A stretch of DNA of 64,000 nucleotides. Source: WHSW01 sp963828755. Its GTDB lineage: Bacteria > Actinomycetota > Thermoleophilia > Solirubrobacterales > 70-9. A program made the position numbers and the translations under genes. The stretch is from assembly GCA_963828755.1 (NCBI GenBank), contig CAWHFY010000005.1:60443-124442 (forward strand). Direction: 5' to 3'. The notes beneath the pieces were generated by a model. It did not search any database and was not told where the DNA came from. It was given only the letters and a program-made list of their open reading frames with translations. Shown in pieces: positions 17,835 to 26,055 of the stretch (positions are counted from its first letter, which is position 1; each line of letters begins with the position of its first letter).

Positions 17835-18484
17835 CGCTTGCGGGCGAGCATGAGCCCATCGGCGATCGCGACCATCGCGGTGTCGACTCGGTCGTCGACC
17901 GCGATCAGGTCGTTCGTGGCCCGGATCGCCTCGACCTGGGGCTGGTCGTTGGTCTCGTCGATCACCCGCCCGGCGGCGAGGACGTTGTCGACCACGATCA
18001 GACCGCCCGGGCGGGTCCGGGCGAGGACCAGCTCGTAGTACTCGGGGTAGGACTCCTTGTCGGCGTCGATGAAGGCGAGGTCGAAGAGCTCGCGCTCCGG
18101 CAGCGCGTTGACGGTGTCGATCGCGGGGCCGATCCGGATCTCGACCCGGTCGGCCACCCCGGCGGCCTCGAGGTTGGCGGCGGCGATCCCGGCGTACTCC
18201 TCGGAGAGCTCGCACGCGAGCAGGCGCCCGCCAGGCGCGAGCCCGCGCGCGATGCAGATCGCCGAGTAGCCCGTGAAGGTGCCGAGCTCGATCGCCTCGC
18301 GGGCGCCGGTGAGCTTGGCAAGCAGGGTCAGGAAGGCGCCCTGCTCGGGGGCGATCTGCATCACCGCGATGTCGCCCATGGCCGCGGTCTGGTCCTGAAC
18401 GCCGCGCAGGACCTCGTCCTGGCGGGCGCCGTGGGCGACCATGTAGTCGTGTAGCTCGTCGGTCAGCGGCGTGAACTTGCTCAA
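17831..18484 (-). CDS. SAM-dependent O-methyltransferase (class I, caffeoyl-CoA/COMT-like)
   Basis: 217 residues from TTG 18484. The SAM motif is AIELGTFTGYSAICIARGL, the acidic residue is in LLACELSEEY, and the metal-dependent catalytic region is FDLAFIDADKESYPEYYE followed by VDNVLAAGRV. Such enzymes methylate catechol-type hydroxyls. The TTG overlaps the TGA of the rhomboid-like gene (TTGA), which makes it preferable to an in-frame ATG at 18514 that would overlap by more than 30 bases. Confidence 0.88.
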   Translation of the reverse strand: MSKFTPLTDELHDYMVAHGARQDEVLRGVQDQTAAMGDIAVMQIAPEQGAFLTLLAKLTGAREAIELGTFTGYSAICIARGLAPGGRLLACELSEEYAGIAAANLEAAGVADRVEIRIGPAIDTVNALPERELFDLAFIDADKESYPEYYELVLARTRPGGLIVVDNVLAAGRVIDETNDQPQVEAIRATNDLIAVDDRVDTAMVAIADGLMLARKR

Positions 18485-19269
18485 CGTCTGCCCAGCGCGG
18501 CGGCGAGCCCACATCCGGCCCCGACCAACGCCCCCATCAGCCCGGCCCAGACCGAGGCGTAGTCGACCACCGCCGGCAGCAGGAAGAGCACCGCGAGCAC
18601 GACCGCGACCGCGATCCGGTCGTACTCGTCGGTCGGGTCGGCGCGGCGTTCGGCGTCGCGGATGACGAGCCAGGCGCAGACGACGCCGAGCGCGATCCCG
18701 TTGCCGCCGGCGGCGACCAGGATGCCGTCGCCGAGCGCTGAGTCGAGGCCCGCGGCCGCCAGCATCCCGAGCGCCCCGCAGCCGAGCACGAGGAGCAGCG
18801 CGGCGACCGAGCCGACCCGGCGCTCGATCGGCGGCAGGAAGATCGCGATCGCGAGGCCGCAGGCGAACAGGTAGCCGACGTTGTCGTAGACGAACGGGGC
18901 GGCGAAGTAGCGCCAGAACTCGTCGCCGACCGGGCCGACGATCGCGCCGAGGTCGCTCACGGTGAGATTCGAGGCCGCCTCGATCACCATCATCGCGGCC
19001 GAGGCGACGAGCACGGCGATCGTGGCGAGCGGGCGCAGCGCCAGATCCTGGGTCGCGGCGACGCGGTCGGCCAGGCGCCCGCGGCGCTCGGCGGCCTTGC
19101 GCCGGCGCCGGTCGGCGCGTCCCTCGCGGACCCGGACCTCGTCGCCGACCCGCTCCAGCTTCGGCGCGCGCTTGCGCAGGCGGGTGCCGCAATACGGGCA
19201 CTCGGTCACGTAGGGGCTCACCTCGGAGCCACAGCTCTTGCAGACGACGGAGAGCTCGGGGCCGGCCAT
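18481..19269 (-). CDS. Rhomboid-like membrane protein with N-terminal zinc ribbon, catalytic residues missing
   Basis: 262 residues. A double CxxC zinc ribbon (CKSCG and CPYCG) is followed by a basic linker and about six membrane helices. The helix layout and glycine pattern resemble rhomboid proteases, but the GxSG serine motif reads GGNGIALG, and the position of the last-helix histidine is WAGLMGALVGAG. If it is a rhomboid it is a proteolytically dead one, perhaps a membrane-protein chaperone or binder. It is the first gene of a coupled operon. The assignment to the rhomboid fold is an inference from pattern. Confidence 0.7.
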   Translation of the reverse strand: MAGPELSVVCKSCGSEVSPYVTECPYCGTRLRKRAPKLERVGDEVRVREGRADRRRRKAAERRGRLADRVAATQDLALRPLATIAVLVASAAMMVIEAASNLTVSDLGAIVGPVGDEFWRYFAAPFVYDNVGYLFACGLAIAIFLPPIERRVGSVAALLLVLGCGALGMLAAAGLDSALGDGILVAAGGNGIALGVVCAWLVIRDAERRADPTDEYDRIAVAVVLAVLFLLPAVVDYASVWAGLMGALVGAGCGLAAALGRR

Positions 19270-19293
19270 CCCCTCAAGTATGGCCGACGGCAG

Positions 19294-20439
19294 CTAGGGC
19301 TTGGTGACCCGTGCGATCTGCTCGGTGAGCGCGTGCAGATCCTCGCCGTTTGCGTCGGCGATCGCGAGCTGGCGGTGAGCGCCGGTGCCGTTGGTGAGCA
19401 GGTCCTCGACGGCCTCGAGCTCGGCCCGGCAACCGAGCGCCTCGGCATGCCCGGCGAGCAGCTCGACGAGCTCGCGGGCCATCACCGGAGCCGGGACCTG
19501 CTTGCCGGCGCGGAAGTCGATCAGCCGCCCGTCGGTGCCGTGGCGCGCGGCGCGGATCTTGTTGTCGTCGATCAGCTCGGAGGGGTATTCGACCAGCGGC
19601 TCGTCGTCGTCGTAGAGCGCGCAGAGCCGGTGGGCGAGCGAGACGACCAGAGCAGCGAGCGAGACGGTGTTCTCGACCCGCGTCTGCTGGTCGAAGACCC
19701 GCGTCTCGACCGTGCCGAGGTTCGGGTGAGGGCGCACGTCCCACCACATGAACGTGTAGTCCTCGATCGCGCCCGCCCGCATCATCATCTCGCAGCGGTG
19801 GGAGAAGATCTCCCAGGTGCCGTAGTGGGGCGGGATGCCCTCGCGGGGGAAGGAGCGGAAGATCGGCACCCGCGACGACATCAACCCGGTGCGCTCGCCC
19901 TGCCAGAACGGCGAGTTCACCGAGAGGGCCAGGAACAGCGGCAGGTAGCGGCGGATCCCGTCGGCCACGTAGATCGCGCGGTCGGGACCCGTGATCGCGA
20001 CGTGGACGTGGGTGCCGAAGATGAGCTCGTTGAGGGCGATGATCCCAAGCTCGTGGACGAGCTCGTGGTAGCGGCGCCGGTCGACGATCAGCTGGTCGGC
20101 GGGGCGCGCGAACGGATGCGTCGCCGCCGCCCCGATCGCGAGGCCCTTGCGCTCGGTGATCGCGATCACCGCCTCGCGCAGCGCGATCAGCTCGCGCCCG
20201 GCCTCGGCGACCCCGTCGCAGGGCTTGGTCGCGATCTCGAGCACCGACTGAAACAGCTCCGGCTTCACCTGGCCGTCGAGCTCGGCCGGGACGTCCGCGA
20301 GCAGCGACTCGATCGCCTGCGCCAGGCCCCACCCGTCCGGGTCGAGGATCATCAGCTCCTCCTCGATGCCGACCGTGAACTCGGGCCCCGTGAAATTGTG
20401 ATCCAGCAAGGTTCCGAGCCTATACTCAGACTCCGCCAA
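19294..20439 (-). CDS. Carboxylate-amine ligase, YbdK/GCS2 family
   Basis: 381 residues. GIEEELMILDPDG near the N-terminus, KPELFQSVLEIAT, FGTHVHVAI and WWDVRPHPNLGTVETRVFD are hallmark segments of the glutamate-cysteine ligase type 2 family. Members form gamma-glutamyl amides with ATP; some act in mycothiol or ergothioneine-like thiol pathways, but most YbdK homologues are undefined. The ORF starts with TTG 20439; TTG 20409 is an alternative that would leave room for the divergent aldolase promoter. Confidence 0.87.
   Translation of the reverse strand: MAESEYRLGTLLDHNFTGPEFTVGIEEELMILDPDGWGLAQAIESLLADVPAELDGQVKPELFQSVLEIATKPCDGVAEAGRELIALREAVIAITERKGLAIGAAATHPFARPADQLIVDRRRYHELVHELGIIALNELIFGTHVHVAITGPDRAIYVADGIRRYLPLFLALSVNSPFWQGERTGLMSSRVPIFRSFPREGIPPHYGTWEIFSHRCEMMMRAGAIEDYTFMWWDVRPHPNLGTVETRVFDQQTRVENTVSLAALVVSLAHRLCALYDDDEPLVEYPSELIDDNKIRAARHGTDGRLIDFRAGKQVPAPVMARELVELLAGHAEALGCRAELEAVEDLLTNGTGAHRQLAIADANGEDLHALTEQIARVTKP
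20421..20426 (+). promoter_or_regulatory. Candidate -10 box of the aldolase promoter
   Basis: TATACT lies 31 bases before the aldolase ATG, with TTGTGA (20396-20401) 19 bases further upstream as a possible -35. An AAAAGGA ribosome-binding site at 20447-20453 suits a leadered transcript. The box falls inside the longest version of the divergent ligase gene. Confidence 0.4.
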
Positions 20440-20457
20440 CTACTCGAAAAGGACGTT

Positions 20458-21372
20458 ATGGAAGTCAGCGCCGCAACGGAGCAGAAGTCCCTCCTCGCCA
20501 CCCTCGCGCCCGGTAAGCGCACCCGCCTGCGCCGGTTGCTGTTCGAGTTCGGGCCCGGCAACGGGACCCTGCTGCTGCTGCCGATCGACCAGGGGATCGA
20601 GCACGGCCCGCGCGACTTCTTCGCCAACCCGGCTTCCAAGGACCCCGAGTATCAGTTCCACCTCGCGGCCGAGGCGGGCTACTCGGCGATCGCCTGCCAG
20701 ATCGGGCTCGCCGAGAAGTACTACCCCGACTACGCCGGCCAGGTGCCGCTGTTGCTCAAGATCAACGGCAAGACCGATATCCCGCCGTCCGACGAGGCGC
20801 TGTCGCCGCTCAACGGCTCGGTCGAGGACGCCGTCCGCCTCGGCGCCGATGCGGTCGGCTACACGCTCTACGTCGGCTCGCCGGCCCAGGAGCGCGACCT
20901 CAACCAGCTGCGCCAGGTGCGCCAGGACTGCGACCGCTTCGGCATGCCGCTCGTCGTCTGGGCCTACCCGCGCGGCTCCGCGGTCAAGGCAAAGGGCGGT
21001 CAGAACAGCTTCTACGCGATCGACTACGCAGCCCGGATGGCGATGGAGCAGGGCGCCGACGTCGTCAAGCTCAACCTGCCGAGCCCGGACGCGACCAAGG
21101 ACTCCCCCGCTCCGTACAACGAGCTCGAGATCTCCCAGGAGGAGACGGTGGCGCAGGTGGTCTCCTCGGCCGGCCGCTCGCTCGTGGTGCTCTCGGGCGG
21201 GTCGAGGATCGACGACGACAAGCTGCTGGAGCAGACCCGGCTGATCATGGAGGCCGGCGGCTCGGGCGTCATCTACGGACGCAACGTGTGGCAGCGCGGC
21301 CACTCGGAGGCGATGGAGATCGTCGAGCAGATCAAGGAGATCATGCTCGCCAGCGTCCGGCGGATCCCGTAG
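20458..21372 (+). CDS. Class I fructose-bisphosphate aldolase, archaeal/DhnA type
   Basis: 304 residues. The Schiff-base lysine is Lys204 in DVVKLNLP, with the phosphate-binding LSGGSRIDD and SGVIYGRNVWQR near the C-terminus and DQGIEHGPRDFF near the N-terminus. It cleaves fructose 1,6-bisphosphate in glycolysis or runs in reverse in gluconeogenesis. ATG 20458 is well supported by AAAAGGA at 5 bases. The adjacent divergent ligase gene shares the upstream region. Confidence 0.92.
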   Translation: MEVSAATEQKSLLATLAPGKRTRLRRLLFEFGPGNGTLLLLPIDQGIEHGPRDFFANPASKDPEYQFHLAAEAGYSAIACQIGLAEKYYPDYAGQVPLLLKINGKTDIPPSDEALSPLNGSVEDAVRLGADAVGYTLYVGSPAQERDLNQLRQVRQDCDRFGMPLVVWAYPRGSAVKAKGGQNSFYAIDYAARMAMEQGADVVKLNLPSPDATKDSPAPYNELEISQEETVAQVVSSAGRSLVVLSGGSRIDDDKLLEQTRLIMEAGGSGVIYGRNVWQRGHSEAMEIVEQIKEIMLASVRRIP

Positions 21373-21440
21373 CCCGATTGCGTAGCTGAGGTTAAGCCTC
21401 CCCGCATCCGTTGCCCGCCGTCGCGGCCGGGTAGCGCTGC

Positions 21441-21460
21441 CCACGAAGGGGCCTTCGTGG
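21441..21460. terminator. Hairpin CCACGAAG-GGGC-CTTCGTGG after the aldolase gene
   Basis: A perfect 8-bp stem with a 4-base loop lies 70 bases after the aldolase stop and 14 bases before the next ATG. It could end the aldolase transcript or act on the next gene's leader. No T-run follows. The TTCGTGGAAGG core is shared with the repeat at 833-875, so a common binding protein is also possible. Confidence 0.45.
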
Positions 21461-21474
21461 AAGGGAGACACAGG

Positions 21475-22147
21475 ATGGCTAGGCACGAGGTCGCGCGTCA
21501 GCGCGACGAATTTGGGGGCACGAACTGGGGAGCCGCGTTCTTTGGCTGGCTGGTCGCCGTCGGGCTGGGAGCCCTGCTGACGGCTTTGGTCAGCGCCGCC
21601 GGCGCGGCGATCGCCTTCTCGGAGATCGACTCGGTCGGCGAGGTCGCAAACAACAGCGACACGATCGGCATCGTGGGCGGGATCTGCCTGCTCGTGATCG
21701 CTCTCATCGCCTACTTCGCCGGCGGCTACGTCGCCGGGCGGATGTCGCGCTTCGACGGCGCCCGGCAGGGCCTCGCGGTCTGGCTGTGGAGCGTCATCAT
21801 CGTCGTAGCACTGGCGGTGCTCGGGGCGATCGCCGGCTCCGAGTACAACCTGCTCGGCTCGATCGACCTGCCGCGGATCCCGATCGACGAGGGCGACCTC
21901 ACGACCGGCGGGATCATCGCCCTGGCGGCGATCCTGATCGCGACGCTGCTCGCCGCGATCGCCGGCGGCAAGGCGGGCGAGCGCTACCACCGGCGCGTCG
22001 ACGAGGCAGGCTACGTTGCCGACCCGCGGGCCGACGAGCTGCGCCGCGACGACGAGGTCGACCGACCGCGATCTCGACCGCGACGGGATCGACGATCGCG
22101 CCGAGCGCCGCCAACCGTTGCGCGAGCGGCTCGACCCGGCGCGTTAA
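21475..22147 (+). CDS. Four-helix membrane protein, YrzE/TIGR04086-like (frameshifted at C-terminus)
   Basis: About 223 residues. Hydrophobic spans: WGAAFFGWLVAVGLGALLTA, GIVGGICLLVIALIAYFAGG, LAVWLWSVIIVVALAVLGAI and TGGIIALAAILIATLLAAIA, then a charged cytoplasmic tail. An extra base near 22067 shifts the frame; correction gives a natural end DLDRDGIDDRAERRQP and a TAA at 22145. GAAGGGAG precedes the ATG at 21475. The function is unknown; the topology and a glycine zipper (YFAGGYVAGRMS) resemble YrzE-type proteins. Confidence 0.75.
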
Positions 22148-22193
22148 CGCGACGCTTTCGGCGCCGACTCGCGCGAAAGCTGAACACACTCGC

Positions 22194-22229
22194 GGGACCG
22201 CACCGGCAAGACTGCGCCGGTGCGGTCCC
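22194..22229. terminator. Strong 13-bp hairpin between two genes, overlapping the thermonuclease GTG
   Basis: GGGACCGCACCGG (22194-22206) pairs perfectly with 22217-22229 across a 10-base loop. It can end the membrane-protein gene, but the candidate GTG start of the thermonuclease gene (22220) lies in its 3' arm, so it could also hide that start. Confidence 0.6.
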
Positions 22230-22736
22230 GACAGCTGCCGAGCCTCGCGTCGATCGCGATCCTGATCGTGGTGATCGTCGTCCTGGTGACCGGGAGCGGG
22301 GACGACAGCGGGTCCGGCCGATGAGCCGGCCGCCAAGTCGGTGACCGCGAAGGTGACCCGCGTCGTCGACGGCGACACGGTCGAGGCGCGGGTCGACGGG
22401 CGCAGCGAGGACGTCCGCTACATCGGCGTCGACACACCGGAGTCGGTGAAGCCCGACACGCCGGTCGAGTGCTACGCGATCGCCGCCAGCCACTTCAACG
22501 AGGACCTGGTCGAGGGCGAGTCGGTGCGCCTCGACTTCGACGCCGAGCGCCGCGACGTCTACGGGCGCCTGCTGGCCTACGTCCACCTCGGCGACGAGTT
22601 CGTCAATGCCGAGCTGGTCCGCCGCGGCTATGCGACGACGCTGACGATCGCCCCGAACACGCGCTACGCGGACCTCTTCGACCGACTCGAGCGGGAGGCT
22701 TCCGCCGCCGGCAGGGGGCTCTGGGGGGAGTGCTGA
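22220..22736 (+). CDS. Thermonuclease (SNase-like) family protein, membrane-anchored (frameshifted)
   Basis: The SNase fold is clear: TAKVTRVVDGDTVEARVDG, RYIGVDTPESVKP, LDFDAERRDVYGRLLAYV and LVRRGYATTLTI. The catalytic acidic and arginine residues of the family (VDGDT, DTPE, RDVYGR) are present. Upstream in another frame lies a hydrophobic anchor (SIAILIVVIVVLVTG); deleting one C near 22318 joins it to DEPAAKSVTAKV. It would be an exported, anchored calcium-dependent nuclease. The GTG at 22220 is a guess; the hairpin covering it leaves the start open. Confidence 0.75.
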
Positions 22737-22752
22737 CCGAGGCCGACGGCCG

Positions 22753-23001
22753 CTAGGCCATCAACCAGGCGAGCGTCTCGAACATCACCACGGTCACGAC
22801 GACCACGGTGAGGGTCAGCGCGACGAGCAAGAGGCCGAACCCGACGGTGCCGCGCTTCTCGGTCGACTGGATCTCGCGTGCCCGCGAGCGGGCCGCGGCA
22901 CGCTGACGAAGCTGCGCGCGACGCTGACGCTCGAGCGCGGCCTCCTGTTCGAACGCGACCTCGAACTGGTCGATTGCCTGTTCCATGCGCAGATCCGACA
23001 T
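22753..23001 (-). CDS. Small protein with C-terminal membrane helix
   Basis: 82 residues: an acidic then basic coiled-coil segment (MEQAIDQFEVAFEQEAALER and a following Arg-rich stretch), then one membrane helix (FGLLLVALTLTVVVVTVVMF) at the C-terminus. This gives an N-in, tail-anchored layout. No family is recognised. It is convergent with the thermonuclease gene and lies downstream of csrA on the same strand. Confidence 0.65.
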   Translation of the reverse strand: MSDLRMEQAIDQFEVAFEQEAALERQRRAQLRQRAAARSRAREIQSTEKRGTVGFGLLLVALTLTVVVVTVVMFETLAWLMA

Positions 23002-23077
23002 GGGTTCAGACGGTATCAGGCGTCGAGAACGCGTACAAGCGTTCGCTCATGAAACGCTCACGCGAGGGTGACGCTCG

Positions 23078-23317
23078 CTACCCGGGCTTGCTCTTCGAGA
23101 GCTCGTCGAGGGCCTCGCCCACCGCCTCAGACGCCTCTGTACCCACGTCGGCCCCCTCGCCCTTGATTGAGAGGTAGACCTCCTTGCGGAACACCGGCAC
23201 CTCGCGGGGCGCGGTGATTCCGAGCCGAATCTTGTCCTTGGCAACGGCAAGCACGGTGACCTCGATGTCGTCCCCGATCATGATGCTCTGATTCGTTTTT
23301 CTCGTGAGGACCAGCAT
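23078..23317 (-). CDS. csrA: Carbon storage regulator CsrA
   Basis: 79 residues starting MLVLTRKTNQSIMIGDDIEV, followed by KIRLGITAPREVPVFRKEVY, the full CsrA dimer sequence including the RNA-contacting LTRK and APREVPVHR-like motifs. CsrA binds GGA motifs in mRNA leaders. A GGAGG lies 4 bases before the ATG, so self-regulation is possible. In many bacteria csrA sits with flagellar genes; none are seen here. Confidence 0.93.
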   Translation of the reverse strand: MLVLTRKTNQSIMIGDDIEVTVLAVAKDKIRLGITAPREVPVFRKEVYLSIKGEGADVGTEASEAVGEALDELSKSKPG

Positions 23318-23450
23318 CTCGCCTCCATTCGAGGTGCGGCCGAGGCTCAGCCCCCAGTGACCCTCACCCGTGATTGTCGGTGCCGAATCAATGTAACCGT
23401 TTTGGCAGACGGCGTAGTCGGGCGCCCCCGTTGGCTAGTATCGCCCGCCG

Positions 23451-24009
23451 ATGGCTAAGCCACTTCGTTCACAACTGAACCAAATCCGCGCCTGGGTACG
23501 CCAAGGCCGGACCGATGCTTGGATCGCCCACCAGCTCGAGGTCTCGACCTCCGAGCTGCGCGAATTTCGACGCCGCCACGAACTCGACGCCGAGGAGGAG
23601 ACCGACGAGGTCGACCTCCGCGACGAGATCGAGGCCGAGATCGAAGCCGCGACCCGCGAGGAGGAGCTCGCCGCCGAGGCCGCCGAGGCCGAGCGAGGAC
23701 GAGGACTCCGACGACGACGAGCGCGATTCCGACGACGATGACGCCGATGACGACGACGAGCGCAAGCCGCGCCGTCGCCGTCGCCGTCGCCGGGGCGGGC
23801 GCGGCAAGCGCGCCGGCGCCGGGATGCAGGCGAGCTTCGATCACGGCGAGGAGGGGTACGGGCTCTGGCTCGACCCCGCAATCGCCGACGATCCGGTCTA
23901 CTCGGAGCATTGGGCCGACCACCGCAAGGTCGAGGTCACGGTCGAGCCGGATCGGATCGTGATCCGGCGCTCCGACAACGGCGCCGCCGCGGATTCGGAC
24001 GACGACTAG
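23451..24009 (+). CDS. HTH-like protein with Asp/Arg-rich low-complexity centre (frameshifted)
   Basis: About 185 residues. The N-terminus (LRSQLNQIRAWVRQGRTDAW, then IAHQLEVSTSELREF) looks like a small helix-turn-helix. A Glu/Ala-rich helix follows, then an alternating Asp and Arg low-complexity block, then a folded C-terminal domain (MQASFDHGEEGYGLWLDPAI, then YSEHWADHRKVEVTVEPD). An extra base near 23694 separates the first part from the rest. A TAGTAT box lies 9 bases before the ATG. A nucleic-acid-binding role is inferred from composition. It is divergent from csrA. Confidence 0.65.
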
Positions 24010-24032
24010 GACCGCGCGCCGAAGGCCGCGGG

Positions 24033-26027
24033 CTAGCTGCGCGCTGCGCGCTCGCGCAGCTGCGCCGCCGCGCGCCGACGCCGGCCACGATGGCCGCGGT
24101 GCTTGACCGGGCGATCCTCCCAGGCCTCGACCGGGCAGCGGGCCAGGGTCGTGACCAGGTCCTCGAGCGAACGCAGGTCGTTCGGGTCGGCACCCTCGTC
24201 CAAGAGCTTTCGCATGCTCGCGTTGCGGACCGCGGTCGAGGCGTCCTCGAACAGGAACACGCCCATGCGCTCGTCGTGCTCGGTCGCCCGCTCGACCGGG
24301 ATCCCGCCCTCGGAGCCGACCAGGCGCAACGCCGCGACCAGCATCGGTCCCTCACCCCCGGCGTCGGCGCGCAGGCGCTCGCGGGGCAGCCTGCCGACGA
24401 CGGCGCGGCGGAGCTCGTCGCGGGTCGCCTCGTCGAGGGCCCGCAGGCCCTTGCGGGGACGGAAGTCCGACGGGGTGCCGCTGCGAAAGGAACGGATCAT
24501 GTGGACGATCGGCTTCCAGTGCTCGGGCGGGATCGCGTGCAGGGGCGCGAGCAGCACGATCCACAGCAGGCAGAGCGCGGCCGCGATCCCGAGCTCGACC
24601 CAGTGGTTGATCTCCGGCAAGAGCGCGGCGCCGCCGGCGATCACGGCGGCTAGCGCGAGCGCGGTCAGCACCTCGCGATAGGGGAAGAAGAGCGGCTTCT
24701 TGCCGCGCTGGCCGCGGATGAAGAGCAGCAGGGCCGGGATCCCGAAGCCGGTGACCATCCCGACCGGCGCCGCGTAGACGCCGATCGCGCCGACCAGCAG
24801 CCAGGTGACGCCGATGAACAAGAGCGCCGCGGCGACGACGCCGCCGATGAAGAACGGGCGCTTGTTCGGGACCGCAACGTTCTGGTTGATCGTCCGGTAG
24901 AGCGCCGGCATCACGAAGGCGAGCGCCGTGAACGGGATCAGCCCGGCCGCGTCGGCGTAGGACGGCGGCGCGGCGTCGACCAGCACCTGACCGGCGAGCA
25001 CCATCGCCAGGACCGCGAGGATGCAGATCAGGCAGAAGTAGGCGAGCAGCTGACCGCCGGCGGTCTGCTTGCCGTACTGCTCCTGGAAGGCGTCCCACAT
25101 CGCCGATTTTCGAAGCGGCCTCATCCCCATGCGGAAGCCCTGTGGCAGGAACGAGACCACCACGCCGAGGCGCGAGGCGAGGTGGTAGACGCCGAGCTCG
25201 TCGTGGCTGACGAAGCGCGAGAGGATGAAGATGTCGGCGTTCTGGATCAGCCAGAACGACATCACGATCGGGGCCCGGTAACGCCCGCGCAGGATGATCT
25301 GCTTGATCTCGCCGAGGTCGAAGTTGGGCTCGAAGCTGCCGCTCAGCAGGATCAGCCCGACGATCCCGGCCGCGGCGGTGCCGATCAGGGTGCCGAGGAT
25401 CGCCCCCTCGACCCCGGACCCGGTGGCGAGGAAGGCGGTCAGCACGGCGAGCCCGAGCAGCGGCCGCGACGTGTCGGCGATCAGGAAGGCCCCTGGGCGG
25501 CGCTCGAGCCAGAGGGTGATGTCGCAGATCTTGAAGACGAGCATCGCGCCGGCGAGCAGGCCGGCCAGCGCCACCAGGCCCTCGTCCTCGGGATCGCCGA
25601 GCAGGACGTCGGCGACCGGGCGGCGGAAGATGTAGATCAGCGCCGCCGCGACCACCCCGAGGACGATCGCCCACGCGAGGCCGGCGCCGAGCGTGTGCGG
25701 CGGCGAGGACGAGACGACGTCGTCGTCATCGTCGTCATCGTCGTCGTCATCGCCACCGCCGAAGGTGCGGCGCACGGTGCCCGGCTTGACCAGGAGCGAG
25801 GCGACCTGGGTCACGAGCCCCGCGAGGAAGGTCAACAGGCCGAAGCGGGCCATCTCGCTCGGGCCGAGGAAGGCGGCGACCACGAGGATCGAGACGAGCT
25901 GCATCAGGTTGGCGACGATCAGCGAGACCGCCTGCACCGAGGAGTTGCGCATCACGCGGACGCCGAGGACCGCCCCGGAGCCGCCCGGGTGGTCATGACG
26001 TTGCTTGTTGGGCTTGTCCTTGGGCAT
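24033..26027 (-). CDS. Polysaccharide flippase (Wzx/MATE-like, MOP superfamily)
   Basis: 664 residues with about 12-14 membrane helices. The first helices read SLIVANLMQLVSILVVAAFL with FGLLTFLAG, and the middle has FWLIQNADIFILSRF and GVYHLASRLGVVVSFLPQG, typical of lipid-linked oligosaccharide flippases. Two oddities: a run of 11 aspartates after the second helix, and a soluble C-terminal domain of about 160 residues (from HAIPPEHWKPIVHMIRSF). It presumably exports the glycan made by the neighbouring glycosyl- and sulfotransferases. Confidence 0.85.
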   Translation of the reverse strand: MPKDKPNKQRHDHPGGSGAVLGVRVMRNSSVQAVSLIVANLMQLVSILVVAAFLGPSEMARFGLLTFLAGLVTQVASLLVKPGTVRRTFGGGDDDDDDDDDDDVVSSSPPHTLGAGLAWAIVLGVVAAALIYIFRRPVADVLLGDPEDEGLVALAGLLAGAMLVFKICDITLWLERRPGAFLIADTSRPLLGLAVLTAFLATGSGVEGAILGTLIGTAAAGIVGLILLSGSFEPNFDLGEIKQIILRGRYRAPIVMSFWLIQNADIFILSRFVSHDELGVYHLASRLGVVVSFLPQGFRMGMRPLRKSAMWDAFQEQYGKQTAGGQLLAYFCLICILAVLAMVLAGQVLVDAAPPSYADAAGLIPFTALAFVMPALYRTINQNVAVPNKRPFFIGGVVAAALLFIGVTWLLVGAIGVYAAPVGMVTGFGIPALLLFIRGQRGKKPLFFPYREVLTALALAAVIAGGAALLPEINHWVELGIAAALCLLWIVLLAPLHAIPPEHWKPIVHMIRSFRSGTPSDFRPRKGLRALDEATRDELRRAVVGRLPRERLRADAGGEGPMLVAALRLVGSEGGIPVERATEHDERMGVFLFEDASTAVRNASMRKLLDEGADPNDLRSLEDLVTTLARCPVEAWEDRPVKHRGHRGRRRRAAAQLRERAARS
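25718..25752. repeat. GTC/ATC trinucleotide repeat encoding poly-Asp in the flippase
   Basis: Thirty-five bases consist almost wholly of GTC and ATC triplets on the plus strand, which encode consecutive aspartates on the minus strand. Triplet slippage would change the Asp count without breaking the frame. Confidence 0.8.
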
Positions 26028-26055
26028 CGCTATGCCCTACCCCGGGCGGCGGGGA

